Source: Oscillatoria princeps RMCB-10 (GTDB lineage Bacteria; Cyanobacteriota; Cyanobacteriia; Cyanobacteriales; Oscillatoriaceae). Taken from it: a DNA stretch of 64,000 nt. The stretch is from positions 54,527 to 118,526 of the forward strand of contig JAHHHT010000026.1 in assembly GCA_019359235.1 (NCBI GenBank). The letters run 5' to 3'. The notes below the pieces were generated by a model, which saw only the letters and a program-made list of their open reading frames with translations, ran no database searches and was not told where the DNA came from. Of this stretch, positions 16,911 to 26,500 are shown one piece after another. How positions within the stretch are numbered: the stretch's first letter is position 1; each line of letters opens with the position of its first letter. The position numbers and the translations under genes are program-made.

Positions 16911-19655
16911 ATGCAAAATATAATCGCACCGGTCACTTACCCAAAACCGCAGGATATTCTGCGCTACGAGCGCCAGCCCCTTGACGCATTTTTCTCACCG
17001 GCAACCGTCGCCGTGATTGGCGCGACAGAAAAAGAAGGCAGCGTCGGGCGCACCATCCTGTGGAACCTGATCAGCAGTCAGTTTGGCGGCACCGTCTTCC
17101 CTGTCAATCCGAAGCGAAACAGCATCTTGGGGATCAAAGCCTATCCCAGCATCGCCCAAGTGCCCGAAAAAGTGGAGCTGGCCGTCGTCGTCACACCGGC
17201 CCCCACAGTGCCGGGTGTGATCAGCGAGTGCACCGATGCCGGTGTGAAAGCCGCCATTATCATCTCAGCCGGCTTCAAAGAAATTGGCGCAGCCGGCATC
17301 GAACTGGAGCGGCAAGTCCTAGAGCGAGCGCGGCGGGGGAAAATGCGGATCATTGGCCCCAACTGCCTGGGCGTCATGAGCCCGACCACCGGACTGAACG
17401 CCACCTTCTCCAGCACGATGGCGCGTCCGGGCAATGTCGGCTTCATCTCCCAAAGTGGCGCACTGTGCACCGCCATCCTCGACTGGAGCTTCCGGGAGAA
17501 TGTCGGCTTCAGCGCCTTCATGTCCATCGGCTCAATGCTGGATGTGGACTGGGGCGACCTGATATATTACCTCGGCGACGATCCGCGCACCCAGAGCATC
17601 GTCATTTACATGGAATCGATCGGCAACGCCCGCTCCTTCCTGTCCGCCGCGCGGGAAGTCGCACTGGCTAAACCGATCATTGTCATTAAAGCCGGTCGCA
17701 CCGAGGCTGCAGCAAAGGCCGCCGCATCCCACACCGGCAGTCTGGCCGGCAGTGACGAGGTGCTGGAAGCCGCCTTCCGGCGCAGCGGCGTCCTGCGAGT
17801 CAAGACCATTGACGACCTGTTCAATATGGCGGAAGTGCTCGCCAAGCAGCCGCGCCCCAAAGGAAAGCGCCTGACGATTCTCACCAATGCCGGCGGGCCC
17901 GGGGTGCTGGCAACGGACGCCCTGATTTCAGAAGAGGGCAAACTGGCTGAACTGTCGCCAGAAACCATTGCCGCCCTCAACGAGTTCCTGCCGCCGCACT
18001 GGAGTCACTCCAACCCGATTGACATTCTCGGGGATGCCGATCCGGAACGATACGCCAAAGCGCTCCAGATCGCGGCCAAAGATCCCAACAGCGACGGCTT
18101 GCTGGCTATCCTGACGCCGCAATCGATGACCGACCCCACCCAAACCGCCGAGCAGCTGAAGTCAGTGGCGCAGGCACTTGACGGCAAGCCGCTGCTGGCC
18201 AGCTGGATGGGCGGAGCCGACGTGGCGGCGGGTGAGGCGATTCTCAACCGCGCTGGTATCTTCACCTTCCCCTACCCCGACACAGCCGCCCACGTTTTCA
18301 ACTACATGTGGCGCTACAGCTACAGCCTGCGCGGTCTGTACGAAACGCCGGTGCTGCCGGAGCGGTGCGGCGAAACAGCCTGCGATCGCCCTCTGGCGCA
18401 GATGATTATTCACACGGCACGCTCTGCCGGTCGCACGATTCTCACGGAGTTTGAATCCAAGCAGCTGCTGGCGGCTTACGGCATTCCGATCGTGGAAACC
18501 CGCATAGCAACCAGTAAGGAGCAGGCGGTCAGGGATGCCGGTGAAATCGGCTATCCAGTTGTTCTGAAGCTGTTTTCCGAAACCATCACCCACAAAACCG
18601 ATGTGGGCGGCGTGCGGCTGAATTTGATGGACGCCGAAGATGTTGCAGGCGCTTATCACGCTATTGAAGCTGCAGTGGCGAAGAGAGCCGGTGCGGAACA
18701 CTTCCAAGGCGTCACGGTCCAGCCGATGATCAAATTCGAGGGGTACGAACTGATTATCGGCAGCAGCCTCGACCCGCAATTTGGCCCCGTGCTGCTGTTC
18801 GGCACTGGCGGACAGCTGGTAGAAGTCTTCAAAGACCGCTCCCTGGCGCTTCCGCCGCTCAACTCCACCCTGGCGCGGCGGATGATGGAGCAAACCAAAA
18901 TCTACAAAGCTCTCAAAGGCGTGCGCGGGCGCGCGCCGGTGGATCTCGCCGCCCTCGAGCAGCTGATGGTGCAGTTCAGCCAGCTGGTTGTCGAGCAGCC
19001 CTGGATTAAGGAGATTGACATCAATCCTCTGCTGGCTTCTCCCGAACGGCTGATCGCCCTCGACGCTCGCGTGGTGCTGCACGATCCCGAAGTGACGCAA
19101 GAGCAACTGCCCAAGCTAGCGATTCGCCCCTATCCGACTCAGTACGTGTCGCCGTGGGAGTTCAAAGACGGCACGCCGGTCACCATTCGCCCCATCCGTC
19201 CGGAAGATGAGCCACTCGTGGTCAAGTTCCACGAAAGCCTCAGCGACCGCAGCGTTTATTTTCGCTACTTCCAGTTGCTGAAGCTGAGCCGGCGCATCTC
19301 CCACGAGCGGCTGGCTCGCATCTGCTTCATCGACTACGACCGCGAAATGGCTCTCCTCGCCGAACACACCAACCCCGACACCGGCGAAAATGAAATTCTC
19401 GGTTTCGGTCGCTTGACCAAATCCCACGGAAGCGACGAGGGTGAGTTCGGGCTTCTGGTCACCGACCGCTACCAGCACCGGGGTTTGGGCACTGAGTTGC
19501 TGCGCCGCATCCTGCAAGTCGGGCGCGACGAGAAACTCACTCGCATCACTGCTGACATCCTGTTTGAAAATGTGGAAATGCAGCACATCTCCCAGAAACT
19601 CGGCTTCCGCCTTCACCGCACCCCGGATGTCGTGAAAGCAGAGATTGATTTGTAG
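16911..19655 (+). CDS. Fusion of ADP-forming acyl-CoA synthetase and GNAT acetyltransferase
   Basis: A 914-residue protein. In order: NDP-forming CoA-binding domain (about residues 20-150, [20 protein letters not shown]), succinyl-CoA-ligase-like domains (150-480), an ATP-grasp domain (about 510-740, [20 protein letters not shown] and KEIDINPLL) and a C-terminal GNAT domain (about 750-914, [14 protein letters not shown] and [13 protein letters not shown]). This is the layout of Pat/PatZ-type protein acetyltransferases. SHTGSLAG holds His274, the position of the phosphorylated His in catalytic ADP-forming acetyl-CoA synthetases, so this copy may also make ATP from acetyl-CoA. It follows hypB by 46 bases. 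The ATG at 16911 is chosen because homology begins just after it; in-frame codons upstream overlap hypB. Confidence 0.88.
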   Translation: MQNIIAPVTYPKPQDILRYERQPLDAFFSPATVAVIGATEKEGSVGRTILWNLISSQFGGTVFPVNPKRNSILGIKAYPSIAQVPEKVELAVVVTPAPTVPGVISECTDAGVKAAIIISAGFKEIGAAGIELERQVLERARRGKMRIIGPNCLGVMSPTTGLNATFSSTMARPGNVGFISQSGALCTAILDWSFRENVGFSAFMSIGSMLDVDWGDLIYYLGDDPRTQSIVIYMESIGNARSFLSAAREVALAKPIIVIKAGRTEAAAKAAASHTGSLAGSDEVLEAAFRRSGVLRVKTIDDLFNMAEVLAKQPRPKGKRLTILTNAGGPGVLATDALISEEGKLAELSPETIAALNEFLPPHWSHSNPIDILGDADPERYAKALQIAAKDPNSDGLLAILTPQSMTDPTQTAEQLKSVAQALDGKPLLASWMGGADVAAGEAILNRAGIFTFPYPDTAAHVFNYMWRYSYSLRGLYETPVLPERCGETACDRPLAQMIIHTARSAGRTILTEFESKQLLAAYGIPIVETRIATSKEQAVRDAGEIGYPVVLKLFSETITHKTDVGGVRLNLMDAEDVAGAYHAIEAAVAKRAGAEHFQGVTVQPMIKFEGYELIIGSSLDPQFGPVLLFGTGGQLVEVFKDRSLALPPLNSTLARRMMEQTKIYKALKGVRGRAPVDLAALEQLMVQFSQLVVEQPWIKEIDINPLLASPERLIALDARVVLHDPEVTQEQLPKLAIRPYPTQYVSPWEFKDGTPVTIRPIRPEDEPLVVKFHESLSDRSVYFRYFQLLKLSRRISHERLARICFIDYDREMALLAEHTNPDTGENEILGFGRLTKSHGSDEGEFGLLVTDRYQHRGLGTELLRRILQVGRDEKLTRITADILFENVEMQHISQKLGFRLHRTPDVVKAEIDL

Positions 19656-20002
19656 CGTGCGAAAAGTCCCTCGTTCCGGGGCGGGCACGGGGACCCGCCC
19701 CTACAGGCTGCGAACGCGAGCGCTGTCGGCTCCGCCGGCAGCGCAATCGCGCCTGCTTAATGGACGTGAGAGCTTCCCACCAGCCACCCCACTCCTGCCA
19801 CCTGATAAATTAATTGCGGGCAATTCACCGCACTTGCTCTAAAATCTTATAAAGAAGGGAGATTTCTGTAAAACAGGTTAATGCACGGGAGTGCACCGGC
19901 CAAAAGGATTCCCCCTTGCTGCGCTTGCCTCGCGCTTGCCAGACTTTTCCGGTTGACGGTCAGCCGATTTTATCTGAACAGCGCCATCATTTTGGGAGAA
20001 AT
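19656..20002. other. Non-coding gap with a G/C-rich dispersed repeat
   Basis: The start of the gap holds a GGGCGGGCACGGGGACCCGCCCCTACAGG-like inverted repeat (about 19679-19708), related to repeats at 59320-59460. The rest is AT-richer and ends in TTTTGGGAGAAAT, the probable ribosome-binding site of the next gene. No gene is supported. Confidence 0.5.
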
Positions 20003-20473
20003 ATGACTTCGGACGGTCAAGAGATTAAAGGCAACCTGCTGATGGACGAACAGCAAGAAATTAAAATTCAGAATATCTTCCTGAAGTCGGATGAAAATGG
20101 GGTGGGAGAAATTGCCAGAAGACTCTGGGATTTAAAAGATCATTTTAATCCCTGGATTTATGATGACTGCTGGGACTTCAGACTGCCCTATCGGGAAGGT
20201 GACGGCACAATAAGTGAGTGCGTCGCTTTCACCGTTTACTCAACAGCAGAAACGGCCAAAAATAAAGTTATAGTGGCCCTGAATGCGGAGAATCTGGAAC
20301 GGCTTTATATCAACCGCTCTCAAAAGAGTATAGTAGAGTTTATAGGGCGCTTGCAATACATGCTGGAGAGACCGAAACTGAAATTAAAAAAAGACTGGCA
20401 TTACATAGAAATATCTTGCTCTAAGGAAGCTTATCTGTTTGTGAAGGAGTTTTGCTGGTTGGGCGGGTATTGA
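20003..20473 (+). CDS. Hypothetical protein in the hyp gene run
   Basis: A predicted soluble, mixed alpha/beta protein of 156 residues that I do not recognise. It has several aromatic and charged segments (LKDHFNPWIYDDCWDFRLPY, EFIGRLQYMLERPKLKLKK) and ends in VKEFCWLGGY. Three Cys do not form a known metal motif. GGGAGA at 19994-19999 precedes the ATG at 20003; a further ATG at 20042 is possible. It stops 17 bases before hypF on the same strand and is therefore probably co-transcribed with it. Coding bias looks less GC-rich than the flanking hyp genes, which may mean a different origin. No function is assigned. Confidence 0.65.
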   Translation: MTSDGQEIKGNLLMDEQQEIKIQNIFLKSDENGVGEIARRLWDLKDHFNPWIYDDCWDFRLPYREGDGTISECVAFTVYSTAETAKNKVIVALNAENLERLYINRSQKSIVEFIGRLQYMLERPKLKLKKDWHYIEISCSKEAYLFVKEFCWLGGY

Positions 20474-20490
20474 ACGCTAACCCAAAAGAT

Positions 20491-22941
20491 ATGAAAGGAC
20501 GCACAAAAGCGCCGGGGGGAAGCGCCGGTTCCCCATCCCAGAAATCTCGCCTGTCCCTGACTGTACGAGGTGCTGTTCAAGGTGTGGGTTTTCGCCCGTT
20601 TATCTACCGGCTGGCTTCAGAATTGCATCTGGCAGGCTGGGTGAACAATTCCGCTCAGGGCGTGTTTATTGAAGTAGAAGGCACTCGGCAGCAATTGCAA
20701 ACTTTCCGGCACCGGCTCGAACCAGAAAAGCCCCCCCGTTCCTCTATCCAAAGTCTGGAATCTTCCTGGCTGGAACCGGCAGGCTACACCACCTTTGAAA
20801 TCCGCCCTTCCGCTGCCGGTGAAAAAACAGCCGTGGTGCTCCCCGATATTTCCACCTGCTCCGACTGTCTGCGGGAAATCTTTGACCCCACCAACCGGCG
20901 CTATCGCTACCCCTTCACTAACTGCACCAACTGCGGGCCTCGCTACAGTATTATAGAAGCGCTGCCCTACGACCGGTGCAATACTACCATGAAACGCTTC
21001 CAGATGTGCGAGGGGTGCCGGTCGGAATATGAAAATCCCCTCGACCGGCGCTTCCACGCCCAACCCAATGCCTGCCCCACCTGCGGACCCCATCTGGAAT
21101 TGTGGGACCGCACCGGCACGGTTCTCGCCACCGGCAATCGCGCTTTACTTAGCACAGTTGAGGCAATTTGTCAAGGAAAAATTGTGGCGGTAAAAGGGCT
21201 GGGGGGCTTCCATTTGATGGTGCTCGCCGGCGATGGGGAAGCAGTGAGAAAGCTGCGCCGGTGCAAGCGCCGGGAGGAGAAGCCATTTGCGCTGATGTCC
21301 CCTTCTGTGGAGTGGGTGAGAGCGCACTGCGAGGTTTCGCCGGCACAGGAGAGATTGCTGCGCTCGCCGGAAGCTCCCATTGTGCTTTTGAGGAGGAGGG
21401 GGGATTGTGAGCGCCAAGAAAAGACGGGAGTTGCGGAGGAAGTTGCGCCGGGGAATCCGTATTTGGGGGTGATGTTGGGTTATACGCCGCTGCACCATTT
21501 GTTGCTGGCTGAGTTGGGGGTGCCGGTGGTGTGTACTTCGGGGAATGTTTCCGATGAGCCTATCTGTATTGATGAGGGTGAGGCGATTGTTCGGTTGGGG
21601 GGTATTGCTGAGCTGTTTTTGGTTCACAACCGCCCGATTGTTCGCCCTGTCGATGATTCCGTGGTGCGGGTTGTGGCGGGGCGAGAAATGGTGGTGCGTC
21701 GCGCTAGGGGGTACGCACCCCTGCCGGTGCAAATAACTCCTCAGTCGGAAATTGAGTTTTCCTCTGCCCCTTCCTTAAAAAGGGGGGGGGAATGGCAATC
21801 GAAAATTCTTGCTGTGGGGGGGCATTTGAAGAATACCATCGCCATTGCCACCGGCAATCAAGTTTTTGTCAGCCAGCACATTGGGGATTTGGAAACCCCG
21901 CAAGCTTTTGAGGCGTTTGAGCGAGCCATTGAAAGTTTTAAGCAGCTGTATGAGTTTCAGCCAGAGGCGGTGGCGTGCGACGCTCACCCGGATTATCGCT
22001 CTGCGCAATTTGCGCAGAATTTGGGTTTGCCGGTGGTGCCGGTGCAGCATCATTTCGCCCACGTTCTCGCTTGCATGGCGGAAAATCAGCTGTTGGGAGA
22101 ATCGGTGCTGGGGGTGGCGTGGGATGGCACCGGCTACGGGCTAGACGGCACGATTTGGGGCGGGGAATTCTTGCTCATTCGCCCTGACTCTTGGCAAAGG
22201 GTAGCGCATTTGAGAACATTTCGGCTTGCCGGTGGGGATAAGGCTGTGAAAGAACCCCGGCGAGTTGCTTTGGGGTTACTTTACGAATTGTTTGGGGATG
22301 AGCTGTTTGGTAATTTGCCACTGCCGAATTCTCAAATCTCAGCTCTTTTGCGGGACTTTTCGCCGGCGGAACTGAAAGTGCTGCAAACAGTGTTCAAGCG
22401 CCAGATAAATGCGCCGGTGACTTCCAGTGCGGGGCGGCTCTTTGATGGTGCCGCGCGGATTGCCGGTTTGCGCCAGATTTCCACGTTTGAAGGGCAAGCC
22501 GCAATGGAACTGGAATTCGCCCTCGATGGTATTGAAACTGATGAAAGTTATCCCATTGAACTAGCAGCAGGGGAGCGGGAGAGCATTTCCCAATCCCCAA
22601 ATCCCCAAATCCCGGCTCCCCCAATCGCAAATCCAATTGTGGTAGACTGGAAACCAATGGTGCTGAGCGTACTGGATGATCTGGCGGGTGGAGTGCCGGT
22701 TGGGAAAATATCGGCGAAATTTCACAATACGCTAGTGGAAGCGATTGTTGCTGTTGCCCAGCATGTTGGGGAAGAGCGGGTTGCGCTCACCGGCGGCTGC
22801 TTTCAAAACCAATATTTAACTGAGCGTGCGGTACTGCGCCTCAGTTATGAAGGCTTTCGCCCCTACTGGCACCAGCGAATTCCCCCGAATGATGGCGGCA
22901 TTGCCCTCGGACAAATTGTGGCAGCTAGGGGGGGATGGTAG
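20491..22941 (+). CDS. hypF: Hydrogenase maturation carbamoyltransferase HypF
   Basis: An 816-residue multidomain enzyme that turns carbamoyl phosphate into carbamoyl-adenylate and transfers the carbamoyl group to HypE. In order: acylphosphatase domain (VRGAVQGVGFRPFIYRLA, about 24-110), two zinc-finger pairs (CSDCLREIF/CTNCGPRYS and CEGCRSEYE/CPTCGPHLE), a YrdC-like domain (GKIVAVKGLGGFHLMV, about 230-430) and a Kae1-like carbamoyltransferase domain (VQHHFAHVLACMAE with its metal-binding His residues, GVAWDGTGYGLDGTIWGGEF, TGGCFQN). The ATG at 20491 matches the point where homology begins; earlier in-frame starts lie in the preceding gene. It is slightly longer than usual because of Pro/Ser-rich insertions (around residue 710). 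All catalytic motifs are present. Confidence 0.96.
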   Translation: MKGRTKAPGGSAGSPSQKSRLSLTVRGAVQGVGFRPFIYRLASELHLAGWVNNSAQGVFIEVEGTRQQLQTFRHRLEPEKPPRSSIQSLESSWLEPAGYTTFEIRPSAAGEKTAVVLPDISTCSDCLREIFDPTNRRYRYPFTNCTNCGPRYSIIEALPYDRCNTTMKRFQMCEGCRSEYENPLDRRFHAQPNACPTCGPHLELWDRTGTVLATGNRALLSTVEAICQGKIVAVKGLGGFHLMVLAGDGEAVRKLRRCKRREEKPFALMSPSVEWVRAHCEVSPAQERLLRSPEAPIVLLRRRGDCERQEKTGVAEEVAPGNPYLGVMLGYTPLHHLLLAELGVPVVCTSGNVSDEPICIDEGEAIVRLGGIAELFLVHNRPIVRPVDDSVVRVVAGREMVVRRARGYAPLPVQITPQSEIEFSSAPSLKRGGEWQSKILAVGGHLKNTIAIATGNQVFVSQHIGDLETPQAFEAFERAIESFKQLYEFQPEAVACDAHPDYRSAQFAQNLGLPVVPVQHHFAHVLACMAENQLLGESVLGVAWDGTGYGLDGTIWGGEFLLIRPDSWQRVAHLRTFRLAGGDKAVKEPRRVALGLLYELFGDELFGNLPLPNSQISALLRDFSPAELKVLQTVFKRQINAPVTSSAGRLFDGAARIAGLRQISTFEGQAAMELEFALDGIETDESYPIELAAGERESISQSPNPQIPAPPIANPIVVDWKPMVLSVLDDLAGGVPVGKISAKFHNTLVEAIVAVAQHVGEERVALTGGCFQNQYLTERAVLRLSYEGFRPYWHQRIPPNDGGIALGQIVAARGGW

Positions 22942-23131
22942 CTGTCTGTGGAACTCGCACCAGGATGATTAAAACTCTTTGCGGCAAGGGAACCCCACCC
23001 CCCTAACCCCTGCCCCTTATCCCCAGAGGGGGCCCCACCTTCCCCGTGAACGGGGAGGGGGGGAAAGAGAAGGGCAAATTCAACATTTCCTTAATGCGCC
23101 AGCAATGGCACCTGTGCTACAATAGAAAAAG

Positions 23132-23190
23132 CAATAATCTAAAATCTAAAATCCAAAATCCCAAATCCCAAATCCCAAATCTAAAATCCA
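23132..23190. repeat. Heptameric tandem repeat (STRR) abutting the hypC start codon
   Basis: A run of AAATCCC/AAATCTA/AAATCCA heptamers extends from about 23132 to the base before the hypC ATG. Short tandemly repeated heptamers are known from filamentous cyanobacteria. Here the tract occupies the place of the ribosome-binding site, and no purine-rich Shine-Dalgarno sequence is visible. Confidence 0.75.
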
Positions 23191-23436
23191 ATGTGTCTAG
23201 CAGTTCCTGGTAAAATTGTCCGTATTAATGATACCGCTGACGCTAATGGTGATTCCTCCCTGACGCGCACCGGCAGCGTCAGCTTTGGCGGCGTCGTCAA
23301 AGAAGTCAGTCTCGCCTACGTTCCCGAAGCCAAAGCCGGCGACTACGTTATTGTTCACGTCGGCTTTGCCCTCAGCGTCGTGGATGAGAAAGAAGCAGAA
23401 CTGACTTTGCAATACCTGCAAGAAATGCACGTTTAA
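23191..23436 (+). CDS. hypC: Hydrogenase maturation chaperone HypC
   Basis: An 81-residue OB-fold chaperone. The start MCLAVPGKIVRI is diagnostic: Cys2, exposed after Met removal, binds the Fe(CN)2CO intermediate and HypD or the large subunit. GDYVIVHVGFALSVVDEKEA is the second family motif. A ten-residue insert near residues 15-28 (TADANGDSSLTRTG) lies in a variable loop. The start follows directly on a heptameric repeat with no visible ribosome-binding site, so translation may be weak or leaderless. HypD, its partner, is normally encoded close by but is absent from this window. It converges on the histidine-kinase gene. Confidence 0.95.
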   Translation: MCLAVPGKIVRINDTADANGDSSLTRTGSVSFGGVVKEVSLAYVPEAKAGDYVIVHVGFALSVVDEKEAELTLQYLQEMHV

Positions 23437-23500
23437 TATCGTTTCTAGTTGCGTCTGGCTTGCCTATCATGTCCTGTTGATTAACCGCAATTAGAAGCCA

Positions 23501-23583
23501 ATGCCCCATGCGATGATGCCCCATGCCCCATGCCCCATGCCCGGATCTAATTATGTAGAGACCGAACATGTACGGTCTCTACA
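23501..23583. repeat. ATGCCCC heptamers and GACCG...CGGTC hairpin between convergent genes
   Basis: ATGCCCC-type heptamers at about 23501-23541 are followed by a perfect 11-bp stem, TGTAGAGACCG (23554-23564) and CGGTCTCTACA (23573-23583), with an eight-base loop. The position between hypC and the convergent kinase gene suits a bidirectional terminator. A diverged copy of the hairpin lies inside the end of a coding sequence at 61537-61566. Confidence 0.7.
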
Positions 23584-23594
23584 GGCTTGATTCA

Positions 23595-26500
23595 TTATCC
23601 CTGCTTTTGGGTCAGTTTCATAATTTTATCAAACTGGAAGTTATAAGCTAAATCTGCTAAAGCAGCCGCTAGCGGCTCATTCTCGGCAGGAACCAGCTCC
23701 AGCAACTCCAAAATCCGGTCGTCGCTGCCTTGACCGGCTGCCTCGTGTACCTGTGCCACCCAGTCGGGCGACATTTGCTCCAGGTGCCAGCTCAAGTCGC
23801 CAGAGGGCGAAATGCTTCGGTTTTTGGCTGGAAGCTTGTGGCTGATCTCGTCTTGATACCTGTACACTACCCCCAGATGCAGGCCGATTTTTTCCAAAAG
23901 TTCCTCTTTTTGGAAAGGCTTGCGAATAAAGTCATCGCAACCGGCAGACAAAACCATCGCGCGGTCTTCCTCAAAGGCGCTAGCGGTCAGGGCAATAATC
24001 ACAGTTGCCTGACCTTTCACGCAAGATTTAATCTGTTTGGTCGCCTCGAAGCCATCCATCACCGGCATCCGCATGTCCATCACAATCAAATGCGGCTCCC
24101 AACTCTGCCACACCTCAACCGCTTCTTGACCGTTCTGGGCTTCTCGCACCTCAAAGCCGGTCGAGGCGAGAATATGGACGAGCAGCAACCGGCTCTCCGG
24201 GCGGTCGTCAACCACCAAAATGCGATACTTAGGTTGGTCGGGCGCTACGCACAGAACTTTACGCTGCGGCGCAGTCGCTTTAACTTCAGTCGCCTCGACA
24301 GGTCGTACTGTGACGTCAAAGGTAAAAGTAGTTCCCTGACCCACCGCACTGCTGACGCGAATATCTCCCCCCATCAGCCGCACAAATTTTTGGCTGATCG
24401 GCAAACCCAAACCGGTTCCTTGCTGGGATTTCCGACCCGTTTCTGTTTGTCCGAAAGATTCAAACAGCTTGTCGAATTCCTCTGGGGCAATCCCCGGGCC
24501 GGTGTCTTCTATTTCAAAGGTGATTGAGGATTTTGGATGTTGGAGTTCGGATTGGGGATTTTGGATGCGCCCCGCTCTCACCCGCAGCGTCACCCCGCCG
24601 GCAGGAGTAAACTTAATAGCGTTGCCCAAGATATTCAGGACAACCTGGCGGAGTTTACCCTCGTCCGCACGCACGAATTGGGGCACATCTGCGCCGATGT
24701 CAAAAATTAGCTCTAACCCTTTGTCTCGGGCTTTCAATTTCATGATTTCTCGCAGTGTGTCCAGCAGGCTAATCAGGTCAAAACTGCTTTCGTTCAGCGC
24801 CGTTCTGCCCGCCTCGATTTTGGACATTTCCAAAATGTCGTTGATCAGTTCCAGCAGGTGAGAGCCCGCGCGATTGATAATTCCCAAGTTTTCCCGGTGT
24901 TCGGCTTTGAAGGAGGAGTCGCCGCTCATCACTTGCGTAAAGCCCAGAATAGCGTTGAGAGGCGTGCGCAATTCGTGGCTCATATTGGCCAGGAATTCGC
25001 TCTTGGCGCGGTTGGCGGCATCGGCGGCTTCTTTTGCTTGTTGCAGAGCCGACTCAGCTTGCTTGCGGGTGCTGATATCCGTGAGGGTGCCGATCATTCG
25101 GTAAGCTTTCCCCGATGCATCGCGCACGCATGTAGCTCTGGCTTCCACCCACAACCACTGGCCATCTTTGTGTCGCATGCGATGGGTATGTTGATAAACC
25201 GGTATGCTGCCTTCTAGGTGGTCAGACACAGCCGCTATAGCGCCCTGTAAATCATCTGGATGCACATTCTGCGCCCAAGTGTTGAATTCCTGCGGCAGTT
25301 CCCCTTCCCGGTAGCCCAGAATTTCCATCCAAACAGGAGAGTAATAAACCCGATTGCTTCTCAAATCCCAATCCCAAATCCCATCCTTGATGCCTGACAC
25401 AGCCAGTTGAAAGCGTTCCTCGCTCTCTCTGAGGGCTTTTTCCACCCGCTGGCGCTCTAAGATTTCAGCTTTGGCTTGCTCGAAGAGGGTGCATTGCCCG
25501 ATGGCGATCGCCAGCTGCACGCAAAGCTGTCTGAGCGACTCCACCTCAAATTCCTGCCACTGACGAAAACTCCCGCACTGGTGAGCGATCAGCAACCCCC
25601 ACACCCTGTCGCTGTGCGAAATCGGAACCATCGCGCTAGCTTTTATCTGCAGCTGAATCAGGAAATTAATGTGGCACTCGCTTAAACCGGCTTCGTAAAT
25701 ATTCTCGATTGTGCGAATGCGACCTTGCAGGTATTGGGGCATGTAGGTTTCAAAAAAGCAATTGTCTTGAATTTCAATCCCCGCAGCAGATGCCCAACCC
25801 TCGTTAAGTGACTCGACGATCACAACCCCGGTCCCGTCGGGGAAAAAGCGGTAAATGACAGCTCGGTCACTTGACAAAAACTGCCGCACTTCATCCACGG
25901 CTGTTTGCAGGACTTCTTTCAAGTTGAGAGAGGAGCGGATTCGCTCCAGCATCGCCCCCACTAGCCGTTCGCTCTTTAATTTTTGCCGCAAAGCAACTTC
26001 TGCCAGCAGAAGCTCGCTGATATCTGTAATCGTCCCGACGTAGCCTTTCACTTCTCCATCTTCTCCAATTTCTGCCACCGCCTGACCGATGACCCAGGTT
26101 ATTTTACCATCAGGACGCAGGAAGCGATACTCGGACTTAAACGGAACCCCAGCGCCAGCCGCTTCATGCCATTCGGTAAAAAATCGCTCTCGATCCTCTG
26201 GGTGGATGGCACTCGCCCACCCCGCACCCAAAGCATGTTCTAGGGAGAGTCCAGTCATTTCGCTCCAGCACTGATTGACATAGAGGCAATTTCCCGACTC
26301 ATCGGTGTTGAAGATACAAACCGGCGAAGCTTCTGCTAGAGTTCTGTACCGGCGCTGACTTTCTCGCAACGCTTCCTCTGCGGCTTTCATCTCGCTGATA
26401 TCTGCCCAGGAACCGACGCACTCCGTGGGATTGCCAGAAGCGTCGCGGATCACCCGAAGCTGGTCGTAGATCCAGCGATACGTTCCGTCAGCGTGCAAAA

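Noticed and set aside
18162..19106. 314-codon minus-strand frame within the acyl-CoA synthetase gene
   Set aside because: The plus strand encodes clear domain motifs throughout; the reverse frame has no recognisable motif and reflects GC-rich codon usage.
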